Part shown: positions 22,438 through 34,360 of the stretch, in pieces
How positions within the stretch are numbered: position 1 is the first letter of the stretch
Layout of the letters: each line of letters starts with the position of its first letter
Assembly: GCA_024345305.1 (NCBI GenBank)
Contig: BRON01000004.1
Coordinates: 248,001 to 312,000 of the forward strand
From: Mrakia gelida
Lineage: Eukaryota > Basidiomycota > Tremellomycetes > Cystofilobasidiales > Mrakiaceae
Reading direction: 5' to 3'
DNA length: 64,000 nucleotides
Program-made: the position numbers and the translations under genes
Notes under the pieces: model-generated
Databases searched by the model: none
Told to the model about the DNA's origin: nothing
What the model saw: only the letters and a program-made list of their open reading frames with translations

Positions 22438-23265
22438 ACGGCGGTGCGACTCGCTCCATCTCTTTCTTTCTTTCTTTCGATCTTCGTCTCTTTGCGCTTC
22501 TTTCTTCGTCGTAGCACCTAGTACCTTTCCCTCAGCTGGCTCCCTGTACACCCTCCCCTTCACCTCGCTTTCGCCCTTGACGACCCCACTCCCCCTCGCG
22601 TCCTTTCGTTCTTTCTTTTCCTATTACCTTTCCCTTCCCCTCGCTATATCCTTTTTCTCTCGCAGTGGTTTCTTGATGAGCCTCTTTGTGTCTATACAGG
22701 AGGATGGGCAGCAGAAAGAGAGAGAGAGGGAAACGCGACGACTCTCACGCTCGTGCTCCGTCTTCATCCTCCTTCAGTCCGCCCGCCTCTCTCTCCGCAC
22801 GAGCGCCAACACCGACGAAGCAGAAAGAGTTGAAACACATCATCGGGTTTATTTATCAATCGACGAACGAGAAAGCAAAAGAAACGAGAAGTAAGAGAAA
22901 AAGAAACGAGTCGCGGGCAAGAAACGATGCGAAGCGCGAGCAAGAGAAGAGAGGCAGGGGTGCGGTTTGGTTCAAGAGCTACGTATGGTAGATAAGAAAG
23001 TCGAGGGTCGAGGTAGGGAGGAGGAGGAGAGAGGGAGAACGTCTAGGAGATTAAACGAGGTGTTAGACGAGATCGAGCGACCAAGGAGGAGATGAGAGAG
23101 AGAAGTGGGAGAGGGTTCATGGGAGGGTAGGGTAAAGAAGGGGGTGGGGAGGGTGAGGGTACTCGATGAAACGAGCTCTATGTAACGAGGGGCCGAGGAG
23201 GAGGGTAGGGAAGGTTGGGGTCGAGGTCGGAGGGGTTTGGGAGGGAAGGTTGGGTTGGGTTGGGT
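22438..23265. other. 3' region between convergent genes
   Basis: This holds the 3' flanks of the secreted-protein gene (+) and the 6-phosphogluconolactonase gene (-). Open frames are short and rich in K/R/E or S, with no motif. No gene is called. Confidence 0.5.
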
Positions 23266-24506
23266 TTAGGCGGATCCTGCTGATTCGAGGTCGATGGCCT
23301 CTGGGAACTTCGTCTGTTAAGGAGATGGGAGAGAGCGAGGAGATGGAAGAAGGAGATCAGCTCAGCCCATGAGAGCGAGAACAAAACAGCCAAGGGGAAC
23401 ACGCTTCGCCTCGCCCGCCCCCGACTGAACCGAGCGAGCGACGTTCGTCCTCCCTTCCCTTCCCTTCCTCGTCCTTCCCCTCCCTCCCTTCCACCTTCGA
23501 GATGTAGACAAGACTCACCTTGGGGTATTTAACCTTCGCACTAGCCGCATCATCCGTGAACCAGAACACCTGCCCTGGCGCCGAGGGTCGAACCCTACTG
23601 CTAGGCAGTCCCAACTCAGGCTCGTCCAACACCTTCCCCAAGACCTCCTGCTTGTTCTCCCCAGCGGCTACGAAGGCGACCCTGTAGGCGTGGTTGATGA
23701 CTGGGTAGGTGAAGGTGATCCTCTTGGCTGGTGGTTTCGGGGAATCCTCGATGAAGGCGACCCAGCGATCCTCCTCGGAGAGCAAGGCGTGTCCAGGGAA
23801 GAGGGAGCAGGTGTGACCGTCCGGACCCATTCCGAGGAGGATCAAGTCGAAGACGGGGTATCTGGCCGCATCCCTTTGAGCGAAGGTGGCGATGAGTTGA
23901 CGTTCGTACTCGTCTGCTAGTTCTTCTGGGTCCGAGAGGAGGGAGACGTCGATGGTGTGCACTTGAGCCGGGGTGATGGGAGTTTCAGAGAGGAAGAGTT
24001 TGTTAACGGAGGCGTAGTTGGAGTCCTCGTGGTCGAGGGGGACAAGCCGTTCGTCGCAGAAGAAGATTTCCCTGAGAAACAGAGGAAGGAGGGGAGAGAG
24101 TCAGCTTTAAGTGGTCGTCAAGGGAACGGGAGGGGAGGGAGGGAGGAGGGAAGAGCGCGAGTGAGAGGGAGGAGCGGAAGGGGAGGAAGGGACTTGAAGA
24201 TAGCGAGGGAAGCCCATCCTTTCCCTCCCTCTCCCACCCTTCCCTTCTTCTCTATATATTCCAGCCCAACCCTAACCAACAGTTGAGACGTCGGACTAAC
24301 CACTTATCCCACTGGACACCCTTCTTTCCAATCAAACCTCTGAGGTTTGAAGGCAGACTTCCTCCCGAGATGGCGAGACAGAAGGCTCCTCGCTTTTTGA
24401 TGGCATCGTTCTGAGCTTTCAGGACGAAATCCGCAACCGACTTCACGAGCTTGTCGTTCGTAGGGAAGGAGTAGAGGACCTGGGGATGAGGAGCTTGATG
24501 AGACAT
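23266..24506 (-). CDS. SOL3: 6-phosphogluconolactonase
   Basis: This enzyme hydrolyses 6-phosphogluconolactone to 6-phosphogluconate, the second step of the oxidative pentose-phosphate pathway, which supplies NADPH. It is a cytosolic protein of about 270 residues in three exons: 24506-24301, 24072-23519 and 23313-23266. The family motifs are intact: [48 protein letters not shown] and [12 protein letters not shown]. An ATG further upstream in the same frame would add about 43 low-complexity residues; the start at 24506 (MSHQAPHP) gives the usual length and lies next to the conserved VLYSF strand. In yeast the paralogues are SOL1-4; I assign the enzymatically active SOL3/4 type, not an individual paralogue. 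Confidence 0.93.
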
Positions 24507-25065
24507 GAGGAAAGGAAGGATGGGTGGGAGGGGAGGGGAGTGGTGGTTTGAAGGGAAGGAGCGAGTCGAGCTTCCTCTGACGAAGAGGGGAGGGAGGGTG
24601 TCAGTTCGAGAACCCGCTAGAGCCCCCGTCGTCAAGTTTCTCCTCTCTTTTTCGAGTCAGAGTAGGCATCTATAGAGGTCGGAATAGACTTCCCAGGCCT
24701 GTTGGGGAAGTCTACTTTCCCATCAAGATGATGTTTATCTTTTTTTTCTTCCTCTCACGCTCGAAACTCGTCATCGACCCTGAGAGCGACGAGGACGGTC
24801 GAGTTTTCGCTGCTTTCCTCCGCTCTTCAGCACGCGCGACGTCTCGCTCTCTCGAGGAAGCTAAGCTCAAGATAGAAGGAAACAGTTCATGAACGAGAGT
24901 CGAGAAACGAACCAACGAGCGACCACTACACGAGAAGAGAAACACAAAACTACAAGTCCGAGCGACGACGTTCGCCTCGACGAACGCTCGACCGAACGGA
25001 GCGAAACCATTAAGACAGAGAGCTAGATAACCAGATAAGTAAACCGAGACGACGAGGGAGGGGCT
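24507..25065. other. Promoter of the lactonase gene and 3' flank of the MARVEL gene
   Basis: No motif-bearing open frame is visible. The sequence near 24730-24760 is T-rich on the plus strand. Nothing else is seen. Confidence 0.45.
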
Positions 25066-26475
25066 CTAAACCTCCTGGTGAGCCTGCTGCTGCTGAACGG
25101 GAGCACCAACGACGACCTGAGGCTGCTCGTACTCCTTGTTCCCGGCGTGGACCTGCTCCTTGTTGACCTCTCCGGTTTGATGGGTGACGGCAGCATCGTG
25201 GGCGGCGTGGTTGGTAGCGACGGTAGTTCCAAAGGGGTAGTCGGGGGTGGGGGTGTGCCAGACCTGAGCGAGAGGAAGGAGAGAGGGGAGGGAAGAGGGT
25301 GAGGTGAGCTTCGACGCGACGAGGAGAGGAGAGCGGGTTGGGAAAGGGAGAAAGTAGACACGAGGACGAACGTTGGTGTGACCTTTGTTGTGCTCAAGGA
25401 AGGCGAGAGTGGCGGTGTAGCCGAGGAGGGCGGTGAGGGTGAGCCAGGCTGAAGAAACGAAGACGAAGAAGAAGAGATGAGCTCGTCGGTTCTCTCGCGC
25501 TTCGTTCGACTCGACCGTTTCCGTCGACGAAGTAGATAGATGATAGAGAGGACGAGGAGGAAGGAGACTCACCGAGCCACGAGAAAGCAAGAAGAGCTCG
25601 AGGCTGAGAGCAATCGGCTCCACCTAGGAAAGGGAAGAAAGGGAACCGAAACAAAAAGGGAAACAGGTCAGCCCTCTGACGCGACTCGTCGATCCAAACC
25701 ACCAAGAGAGAGACTCACTGATGAGGGATCCGTAGTAGGTTCTGTAGGATCCTCCGCAGTAGGACAAGTAGAAGGAGAACTTGTTGCTCGCATCAGCGGC
25801 AGCGGCTGCAAAAGAAGAGCGAGATCGGTTCGATCAAAACAAAGGCGATGCGGGAACGGAAAGGGTCAGCTGCTAAAGTTCGTTTCTTCGTTCCTTTCGT
25901 CGAAGGGAAGTGACAACTTGGTTTCGGCGAAGAAAACGTACCGAGCCACATGATCCAGAGCATACCGAGGACTCCGAGCTCGAACTTGAGCTGAGTGAAA
26001 GCGAAGCCAGGTCGAACGAGGGGGAGAACGAAGCTTGTGGGTCGAGAGGGGCGAGATTCGGTTGCGAGGTCAGTCGAGTTTCGGAGGGAGGGATTTGGGT
26101 GGCGAAAAAGGATCGAACTCACACGAGAGGGACGACGAGAATGAGGGTCCAGACGGTGAGGAAGATGATGAAGGCGAGAACTCCACCGACGACTGGAGGA
26201 GGAAGGAGGGAGGAAGAGACGAGAGGGACAGGTCAGGAGGAGAAAGCGGGAAGCGAGGGTGCCTGAGGTTTGAGCTCACGGTTCGTCTGCGAGGAAAGAT
26301 GTATAGACAATGTCAGTGAAGTGCAAAGAGGGAAAGGGTATTGAGATAGAGATGGGATACTCACTCCAGAGATAGCATGGGCATCGAGCCCAAGAACGAC
26401 GATCGTGCAGAGGAGGAGGAAGAGGTAGAGCGAAGTTCGAACGATGTTGAACCTGGTCGAGAAGAGAGGCGACAT
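25066..26475 (-). CDS. MARVEL-domain four-helix membrane protein
   Basis: Multiple small exons join into a protein of about 230 residues with four hydrophobic segments: LYLFLLLCTIVVLGL near the N-terminus, VLAFIIFLTVWTLILVVPL, ELGVLGMLWIMWLG, and AWLTLTALLGYTATLAFL. Together with the short loop CGGSYRTYY ... GADCSQPRAL this is the layout of fungal MARVEL proteins, which associate with sterol-rich plasma-membrane domains or vesicles. The C-terminal ~65 residues are cytosolic and His/Gln-rich, ending in a run of Gln and HQEV. Exon 2 is only 7 nt (26280-26286): joined to its neighbours it gives HAISGTNLVGGV in frame, and each flanking intron has good GTGAGT/C and CAG sites. Exact function unknown. 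Confidence 0.8.
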
Positions 26476-26870
26476 CGCTGGTTGAGGTCGAGGGAGGGTT
26501 TGAGTAAGTGGGGTGAAGTAGAGTAGGGAGGTGAAGTTTTGGTGGTGATGGGGGTCGGGAGGGAAGAAGGAAACCGAGGGATCGAATTGCTTTTGAAGCG
26601 AGAGGGCTGATCAGGGCGGAACCGTCGGAGGGGAGGCGCTTGGTTCCGTCACGTCTGAAACAAAAACGAGGATCACTAGCACAGGTCAGGTTTGATCGTA
26701 GACTGAGCGTCAGTAGAGCTCACTCTGACTTGCCTCCCACGAGGAAAAAGTGAGTGAAGCACGGGAGGACGACGACGACGAGAAGAAAGGGGTCGCTCGA
26801 TTCGGCCTCGTCTCAGCCCTTCTCCTCTCGTGTCTCTCGACTCGAACCAGAAGATTAGAGACACACTCAT
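26476..26870. other. Promoter of the MARVEL gene and 3' flank of the ABC gene
   Basis: The 395 bp are gene-free. No distinct element is recognised beyond A/G-rich segments near the MARVEL start. Confidence 0.45.
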
Positions 26871-29800
26871 CTATACGTCCAGTTCTGCTAGCCGCTTCAG
26901 CTCGCTGAGCTCTCCCGTCTTCTGGCAGAGGGCGAAGAAGCGAGATGACTCGTCCGAGAGCAAGTTGAAGGGCGAATCTGGAAGTCGGACGGGAGCGCGA
27001 AGGTTCGTTGATGCTCAGCTTCCGATGCTCACAGAATTGTCGAGACGAGAAAATAAACAAGCTCACCGAACTCTATTACACGTCCTCCGTCAAGGTAGAG
27101 GACCTTCGGGAAATCGATGATCGTCCTGATGAAGCGAAGAAGAAAACCACAAAACGGGTGAGCTCGTCGCGTCGACTTCGTTTCCGCTCGACGGAAGAGG
27201 CAGCGACGGAGCTAAGCGGACTCACCTCAGCCTATGAGCTACCACAATCATGCTAGAGAACTCGAAAGCCTCGCGTATCGTCTGAGTGATGAGATGGTCG
27301 GTTCTGCGGAGCAGCGAAGGTTGTCAGTCGGTCGAGGAGACGTTGACTTCGCGAAGCAAAGCGGCTCACTCAAAGTCGATGCTCGAGGTTGCCTCGTCTG
27401 ACCGCCGAGAGGAGGAGCAGGTCAGCTCAAGTCTCGATGGGCCCACGGCAGGATGGGACGAACCTAAGATGGTCAGCTTCGAGTTCCTCAGCAACGACCT
27501 CCCCAAGACGAGGAGTTGCCGCTGACCCTGCGAAAGGTTGCTTCCTCCGGCCGAGATCACTGTATCGAGGGACCTGAATATCGATAAGTTGGTTGCAGCT
27601 GTTGGGGATGGATCGGAGCCGTCGAGACCAGGAGTGGTGGATCCGGAAGAGGGAGGAGGGAGGAGATGAGCTGCACGCAACGCCGCGAAGATCTCGCTGT
27701 CCGAGTGCTCGTCGTAGAGGTCGAGAACTGACAGAGATAAGATGAGTGTCAGCCAGAGAGACATGTCAAACTAGAGCCAATTCGAACGAACCAGATCTGA
27801 GAGTTCCGGAGAGGATCGTGGGGTCTTGAGGGCTGGAACGGTCGCGTCGAATTCGAGGTCAGCGACAGAGTTCCCATCCCAGAAACGACGATAGAGGACG
27901 TGCATGATAGTGAGACGCGACCTGAGATCCTTCGTACCGATCTTGGAGATGTCGATCCCATCTAGTACGATCTTGCCAGCTGAGGCCTCGACGAAGCGGA
28001 AGAACGAGGCGGCGATGGTCGACTGAAGTTCAAGCGAGAACGTCCGTCAGCGACTCGTCTCGATCGCGACGGATGGAATAATCACTCACCTTCCCACTAC
28101 CGGTTGGTCCCACTACTCCCACATGTTCGCCGGCCTTGATGGTGAAGGAAACCTCGTGCAGGACGTCGGGTAGATCGGGTCCGTATCGAACGCTCAGCCC
28201 CTCGACCGAGACGTCTCCAGACGAAGGCCAAGCTGCTGGGGGTCGGAACGCGGTGATCTGAAGTGAAGCCGCTCGAGGAGTGGAGAACTCTTTGATCCTG
28301 GAAGAGCGAGCGGACAGGTCAGTCGAAGAGCGACGAGCGGGAGGTTGAAGAGGGAGACTCGACGAACCTTTCGACGGCGACCATCGAGAGCTCGAGAGAG
28401 ACGTATCGAAGCTGCGAAGAGGTAAAAAGAAGTCAGGCTTCTGATCGATGGAGACTCAAAAGAAATGGGCAGGCTCACGATGAGATCGAGCATTCCGTTC
28501 GAAACACTGAGGGCGAAAGTCAAAGCGAATCCAGCGAGAGCGGCGTCCCGTCCAGTTTGAACGAGGATGGCTCTGCGGGAGGAATATAAGTGTGTCGTCA
28601 GTCATGGAAGTAGAAGGAGCCTCTCGGAGAGAGATCTCTGCTCACCCAGCGATCCCAACGAGGACTGAGTTCAGAACGGTGAACGAGGTCGTCAACCAGA
28701 GGAAGACCTGATTGAGAAGAGGAGGTGAAAGTTCAGTATGCACTTGGTCAGATCAAGCCTGATATTACTACTGACCGAGAAACCGTGGAAGTATCTGAAG
28801 GTCGAAAGAAGGACGGGTTAGTCGAGCTCGAGGAAAGGCCACACGACGCGACGGGATGAGCGAACTCACCGGCAAGTTTGATCGTCGAGTCGAGACAGCA
28901 TTGTCGACAAGAAGCTAGAAGACCTCCCGTATCTGTGAAGAGTTGAGAAGACGTCAGCTCCGATGATGTGAGGCTCGAGAGGGAGCAGACTCACGAGCGA
29001 ATGACGGCCATTCCTCCACCGCTGATCACTTCGGACCACAGACTGAAGAGAGGCGAAAGAGCGACCGAGTCGAGGCGACGAAGGTCTCGAGTGATCTTGG
29101 CGTAGCTGTAGTCATGGAGGAGCAAGGAGTCAGGGGCGCGTTCGACGAGCAAGATGAGACGAGTTCGACGGGCGAAAGAAATTCACCTCCGACCCACGAA
29201 GAAGAACAGAGGAGCCAGCCCAATTACGGCGACGAGGAAGACCTGGAGACAAGGAGGGTATCAGCCTTCTAGCGTTCGACGTTCGAGCCAGAGATACCAC
29301 CAAGTCATCACTCACAGGCGAAACGACGCACACGACTCCCAAGCTCGAGAGCAACGAGAGCGAGTACATCACGCATCGAGCCCAGTCGTCTGGCAGGAAG
29401 CCGTCGATCCTCGACATGTCCGACGCGAAGCGGTTGATGAGTGTCCCGTGAGCCGTCGTCTCGAAGTGGCGAAGAGGAGCTCGAAGGACTTCGCGAAGGA
29501 GATCTGCAGGAACGACGAACGGAGTCAGCTCGTCTCGAACGTAGAGGAAGGAACATTTGAGAGGAGATAGAGACGGACTCTTGTGGATCGTAACGGAAGC
29601 TCTCGAGGTAACTCCGTCGTAGAGTACGATCCCTACAAGAAAGGAGGAAAGGATGAAAGAGACGCGTTCAGTCAGCTCGAGTTCTTGCTCGACTCTCTTG
29701 AGGGTGCTGAGATCACTCACATCGAACAGCGCTTCCGACGACTCCGGTGAGGGTGATCGCAGTGTAAACGAAAAGGTAGAAGTCGAGCCCTCTCGCTCCG

Positions 29801-32800
29801 CCGCGTCGCTCTTCCCCTGTTGCTCGTGTCCAGTTTCGGAGCCACCAGGCTGTGAGAAGATCGAGAGCCTGGGTCCCGAGGTAGGCGACGGCGAAGAAGA
29901 TCCAGTACCATGGTCCCCCCTGTCAAATCGAAGGGAAGAGGGAAAATCAGTCGGTGTCTCGAGGAGGATTGAAAGGGGGGAAGAGACGAACGCAAGCCGC
30001 GAGAAAGCCCTTGTACGTGCCGAACGAGATGGATCCTTCTTGACGGGTCTCCTCCAAGATGAGCTTGAGGGACTTTCTCTTAGCTGCGAGATGTTGAGGC
30101 GAGGATTTTGAAGGTGTTGGGAGGGACGAGTCGGCGACGGTCGACGAGGGAAGCAGGTCTTCGAGAGCGACGTCCAGGATCTCCTCCTCGGCGAGAGCAG
30201 AGTTTTCTCGGGCGAGGCCGGTGTAGAAGAGAGAGGAGGCGAACGACTGAGGATCCCCCGAGAAGAGAAGATGTCCGTTGTCAAGAGCGATCTGAAAAGA
30301 AAACAAGAGGAAAGTCCGTCAGTCGGGTGTCGAACGACGGAAGACGCGACTCGACTCACGACCTTCGCAGCTCCGTCCAGACACAGCGAGACGTGATGAG
30401 TGACCAGAACGACCGTCCTGCCCTTCGTCAGCGGTCCTCGGAGACAGTTCTCAAACAGTCGTTGAGCCGTATGAGCTGAAGCGGAGGGAGCCGAACGCGA
30501 AGAGGTCAACGAAATCGAATCGAATCGAAAAAGACGAAGACAAAGAGGGCTCACCATCAACAGCACTCCAGCAATCGTCCAGAACGAGATGTCTTGCTCG
30601 GCTGTACACCGATCTCGCGAGCCCGACTCTCGCCTTCTGACCACTACACCGAGAAAACAAAGAAGCAAGTCAGCTCGACCAGTCTTCCTCTGATTCGGCG
30701 AGACAATACAAACTCACCCAGAGAGCGTCACTCCTCTCTCTCCCACCTCACATAGATCCCCATCCTCGAACAGCGCCAGATCCGGTAGAAGGCAGCAGCA
30801 ATCGAGCACCTCCGAGTAGCGTTGTCGGTCGAAGGGGAGCCCGAAGAGGATTTGGGATCGAATCGACGCGTGTTGAAGCCAGGGGGTCTGCAACGAGCGA
30901 GCAGCAAGAAGTAGAATCGATCAGTAGGAGATCTACGAAGTCAGAGCGAAGACAAGCCAGCTACTCACCTGAGGAACGAACGAACTCCCTTCGATCAACC
31001 ACTCTTCTCCCTCAGCGATCACGACCCTTCCTCCTCCAGCATCGACACTCCTCGGGAACACCACTTCTCCTCCTTCCTCAAGATCACTCTCACCAAGTAG
31101 ACCAAGAAGGAAGAGACTCTTCCCGGCTCCGACCTTCCCGCAGATTAGGGTGAGCTCGCCGCGAGGGATTTCGACCGTGAGGTTTTGAAGGGAGAACAAC
31201 TGGGTGTTCGTTGACGAGGGAGAGGAGTCCGCGGTGGATGAGGGCGGAAGTTGAGTTGGGTAAGAGATAGTGGCTGAGCGATAGCCGAATGAAGTGGAAT
31301 CAGTGGGTTTCGAGTCGTCGGTGGAGGAAGGAGGAGGGGTCGAGGAAGGCAGGGGTGGGTCGATCTCGGATCCAGCGAGGTAGGCAGCGATACGTTGGAG
31401 GGAGACGGCACCTTCGGCGAGCTTGATGTAGGTTCCGGGAAGGATAGTCCAGACCTGGTGAAGAAAGACGATGAGAAATTCAGGTTCAAGAGACGGGAGA
31501 AAAACGACGCGTCGAGCGAGGAGCTAAACGAACCTGAGTGAGCGAGTTGAAGATGGCGAGAGAAGGAAAGGCGATTGAGGGTGTGAGGATTCCGTGTTGG
31601 AGTTTGGTGAAGGTGATGAAGGTGAGGAGGAGGGATAGAATCGGCAGAGATCCCCTGATCAACGAGAGGAGAACGAGCGAAAAGGTCGTGGATCAGCACA
31701 CGCGCTCAGATCTCCTTCCTCGGCCAACGAGCACCTGAAGAAGTCTGCTCGTGATTTGGTCGTACTCACCAGATAAGGTTGTACCCCGTCCCGATCCAGT
31801 ATCTCGCTCTCTGCAATCTCACTTCCAACCCTCTCCTCTCCCCGATCTTCTCCTCCCAATAATCCTCCGCCGCGTCGAACTTGACCCCTCGAATCCCGAG
31901 CAGTACCTCGTCGACGAGAGCAACTCTCGCGTCTCGGGCTGCTGAGCGACGAGAGTCGACGTCGAAGGTAACGTTGGCGAGGAGCTTGTTTGCTGGGAGG
32001 AGGAGGAGATTGAGGAAGACACCGAGTAGAGCTGAGGGTCCGAGGAGCGTGAGGAGGAGGGAAGTTCCGAGAATGACTGGGGATTTTCGGATAAGGTGAT
32101 GAGGTCAGTTTCCTTTGTCGGAGAAGAAGAGACGGAGAAGCGAAACAAGGAGCAAGGAGGGACGCGACGCACGATCAACGAGAGCGACGATCACGCCAGC
32201 TCCATCTGATCCGAAGCCTGCGATACGAGCGACGTCGACGGTGAAGAGATTGAGCACCTTCAAGATCAGAAGAGGGGAATCGCGTCAGGAGTGGTCTTGG
32301 AACGGAGTCCGCCCGACGAGACGAAGACGAGACAAAACTAGTCGACTCACCTGACTCTTCCCACCTCCTCCTCCCTCTCCCTCCTTCCTCCTCAGCGTCT
32401 TCTTGAAGAGTAGTACTCGGAGCTGAACTTTGATAGGTTCTGAGACTCTCGAAAGGTCCCAGTATCTGAAACGAGAGACGCAGATCAGCGATGTCGCGTC
32501 AAAGGAAAAGAAGAACAACGTCAACGACTCACGCGAGATGACTGTTGAGAACGCCTGAAGACGCAGTCGCGAGAGCCAAAGCGACGCAGTAATACAGAGG
32601 GCTGGTGGTGGTCGGGATGAACGAGATGTCGAGGTAGGGGGATGTCGAAAGAGAAGAGGGGATGACGAGCGCTAACGTTGAAGGGAGACGCGGAGAGGAA
32701 TGCGACTGGGACTCCTCGAGGGATCGAATGAGCTTGGAGAGGAGGTAGGCGGGGAGGAAGGTGAGGAAGGCTTTGATGACTGAGAGTAGAATGACTGAGA

Positions 32801-33787
32801 AGAAAAGATCGGTACAAGTCAGCTTCACGAGACACGACACGTCGAAACAAGGTCAGATCGACGACTCACGGACTGCGATGTTCCACCTGTTGACCTTCCA
32901 GACCTCCTTCAGAAGCGTTTTCCATCCCTCCTCCTCCTCCTCGGTGTCCGAATTCGACCGACGAGTTCCCAGCAGCTTCCCGAACATGGCTTGGACGCGC
33001 CGATGGCTGATGATGGTTCTGGATCGAAGGAGACGTGGGAGGGGTGGTAGATGATGAGGTTGGAGGATTGCGAGGGACCCGGAAAGTCGGAGGAGAGGCA
33101 GAGGCTGAATGGGAGGACGCAATCGAGATCAGCGAGGCGAAGCAAAGACGAGCAAACGGAGGAACAAGGAGGGGATGGAGGAGGAGGTCGAGCTCACCCA
33201 TTGAAAGAACGCCCATCCAAACACGCTGCTCGACTCCCCTCCACCCACCGCTACCAGAGCATCCTTCCCTTCAAGTGCCTCTACGTCCTCGTCCTCGTCT
33301 ACTGGGGTGTTGTTGTCGTCGGAGGTGGCCGATGGAAGATGGGAGGCAGGAGCTCGAGGTGACGAGCCCGCGAGGAAGAAGAGGGCGATGGAGAGGAGTT
33401 GGAGAGGTCGGAAAGGGTTGAGTTTAGGTAGGAGGGAAGGTGGTAATAGTATGAGAGTCAGAGGGAAGTGCCATCTTGATGAAGGGAGGAGGAGAGGGAG
33501 AAGCTGAAGAAGGAAGAAGGAGGGAAGGAAGGTGAGCTTGGTCCGTTGAGCTTCGTCCTTTGACCTTCCCTCCCTACGGCGCTGCTGCACTTCCTCGGGA
33601 AAACACGTACCCAATAGATTCCGATAGATATACTCTTCCAGTCCCCCTCATCTTCGAGCAGATATCCCCATCGGCCGAGCGAGAGAGCTGCCTGAAGCAA
33701 GCATCCAGCGAGAAGGAGCGTCCGACGGAGATGATCCTTCCTTGTCCACGCCTGGAGCCGGATAGGCTCATCTTGAGGGATCTCCAT
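26871..33787 (-). CDS. ABCC (MRP)-type full ABC transporter
   Basis: More than 20 exons encode a protein of roughly 1,400 residues with N-terminal hydrophobic helices (TMD0-like: LLLAGCLLQAALSLG, WHFPLTLILLPPSL), then TMD1-NBD1-TMD2-NBD2. NBD1 has Walker A CGKVGAGKS, signature LSGGQKARVGLARS, Walker B HLVLDDCWSAVD and H-loop VLVTHHVS. NBD2 has Walker A VVGPTGSGKST, signature LSQGQRQLLVLGRS, Walker B LTILDEATSSID and H-loop VVAHRL. The LPPLPRLLRSRT linker before TMD1 is typical of ABCC. The last exon ends ELKRLAELDV-TAG. These proteins export glutathione conjugates, drugs or metal complexes from the vacuole or plasma membrane. Substrate and membrane cannot be told from the sequence. The gene starts head to head with a small tail-anchored protein. 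Confidence 0.9.
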
Positions 33788-33997
33788 ATCGAAGGGGGAG
33801 CTCCTCTGCTGTCTTTTCTAGATTTCTATGAAGTGAAGATTTTCCTTTGGTTGAAAGATGACGTCGGGAGGGGAAACGAGCAAGGGGCGATCGGCGAAAA
33901 GCATGTCGAGCTTGACAGTCCTTCCTCTCTGCCTCCTTCAACTCCCAGCATCCATCTCCAACTCTCTCTTCTCTCTTCCTCTTCCCCTTCGTCGAGG
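33788..33997. promoter_or_regulatory. Divergent promoter of the ABCC gene and a small membrane protein
   Basis: Only 210 bp separate the two start codons, so this segment must carry both promoters. The plus-strand frame of the small protein is open through it (back to about 33560), so a longer N-terminus cannot be fully excluded. The upstream part would overlap the ABCC first exon and looks like its antisense shadow. Confidence 0.45.
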
Positions 33998-34360
33998 ATG
34001 TCGGGCGCTTCACCACTTCACGGGATGCTGCATATCGAGAAGATCATCGTGGATCCTCCAGCACCTCTCCCAGCTGTCAACGTCAACGGCCATCCCATTC
34101 GACCTCTTCTCAACCAACGCTCCTCGGAAACCATCTACGTGATTGAAGCGAAGGAACCGGAGGAGGATACGTCGACGTCGGACTGGAACTTTGAGAGGAG
34201 AGGGAAGAGTCAGGTCAAGGCTCCTCCGAGGAAGCCCAAGGACAAGGAGGAGGCTCTGGCAGAGCTCAAGCTGAAGGCGGAGGAGGAGACAAATTGGAAA
34301 ATTTGGGCGCTGCTAGGTGCTGGTTGGGCAGTTTGGGGATGGATGATATGGGGAAAGTGA
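33998..34360 (+). CDS. Small tail-anchored protein of unknown function
   Basis: A single uninterrupted frame of 120 codons starts MSGASPLHG. It holds a proline-rich segment (VDPPAPLPAVNVNGHPIRP), a short YVIEAKEPEED strand, a highly charged helix with lysine and glutamate (KPKDKEEALAELKLKAEEE), and one C-terminal transmembrane helix (IWALLGAGWAVWGWMIWG) ending in a single lysine. That is the architecture of a tail-anchored protein inserted in ER or outer mitochondrial membrane with a cytosolic N-terminus. I do not recognise the family. The codon choice and charged helix make it look like a real gene, though the start could be further upstream. Confidence 0.6.
   Translation: MSGASPLHGMLHIEKIIVDPPAPLPAVNVNGHPIRPLLNQRSSETIYVIEAKEPEEDTSTSDWNFERRGKSQVKAPPRKPKDKEEALAELKLKAEEETNWKIWALLGAGWAVWGWMIWGK

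Noticed and set aside
33560..33997. Longer N-terminus for the small tail-anchored protein
   Set aside because: The upstream part of the frame lies opposite the first exon of the ABCC gene and lacks protein-like features. The ATG at 33998 is the simplest start.
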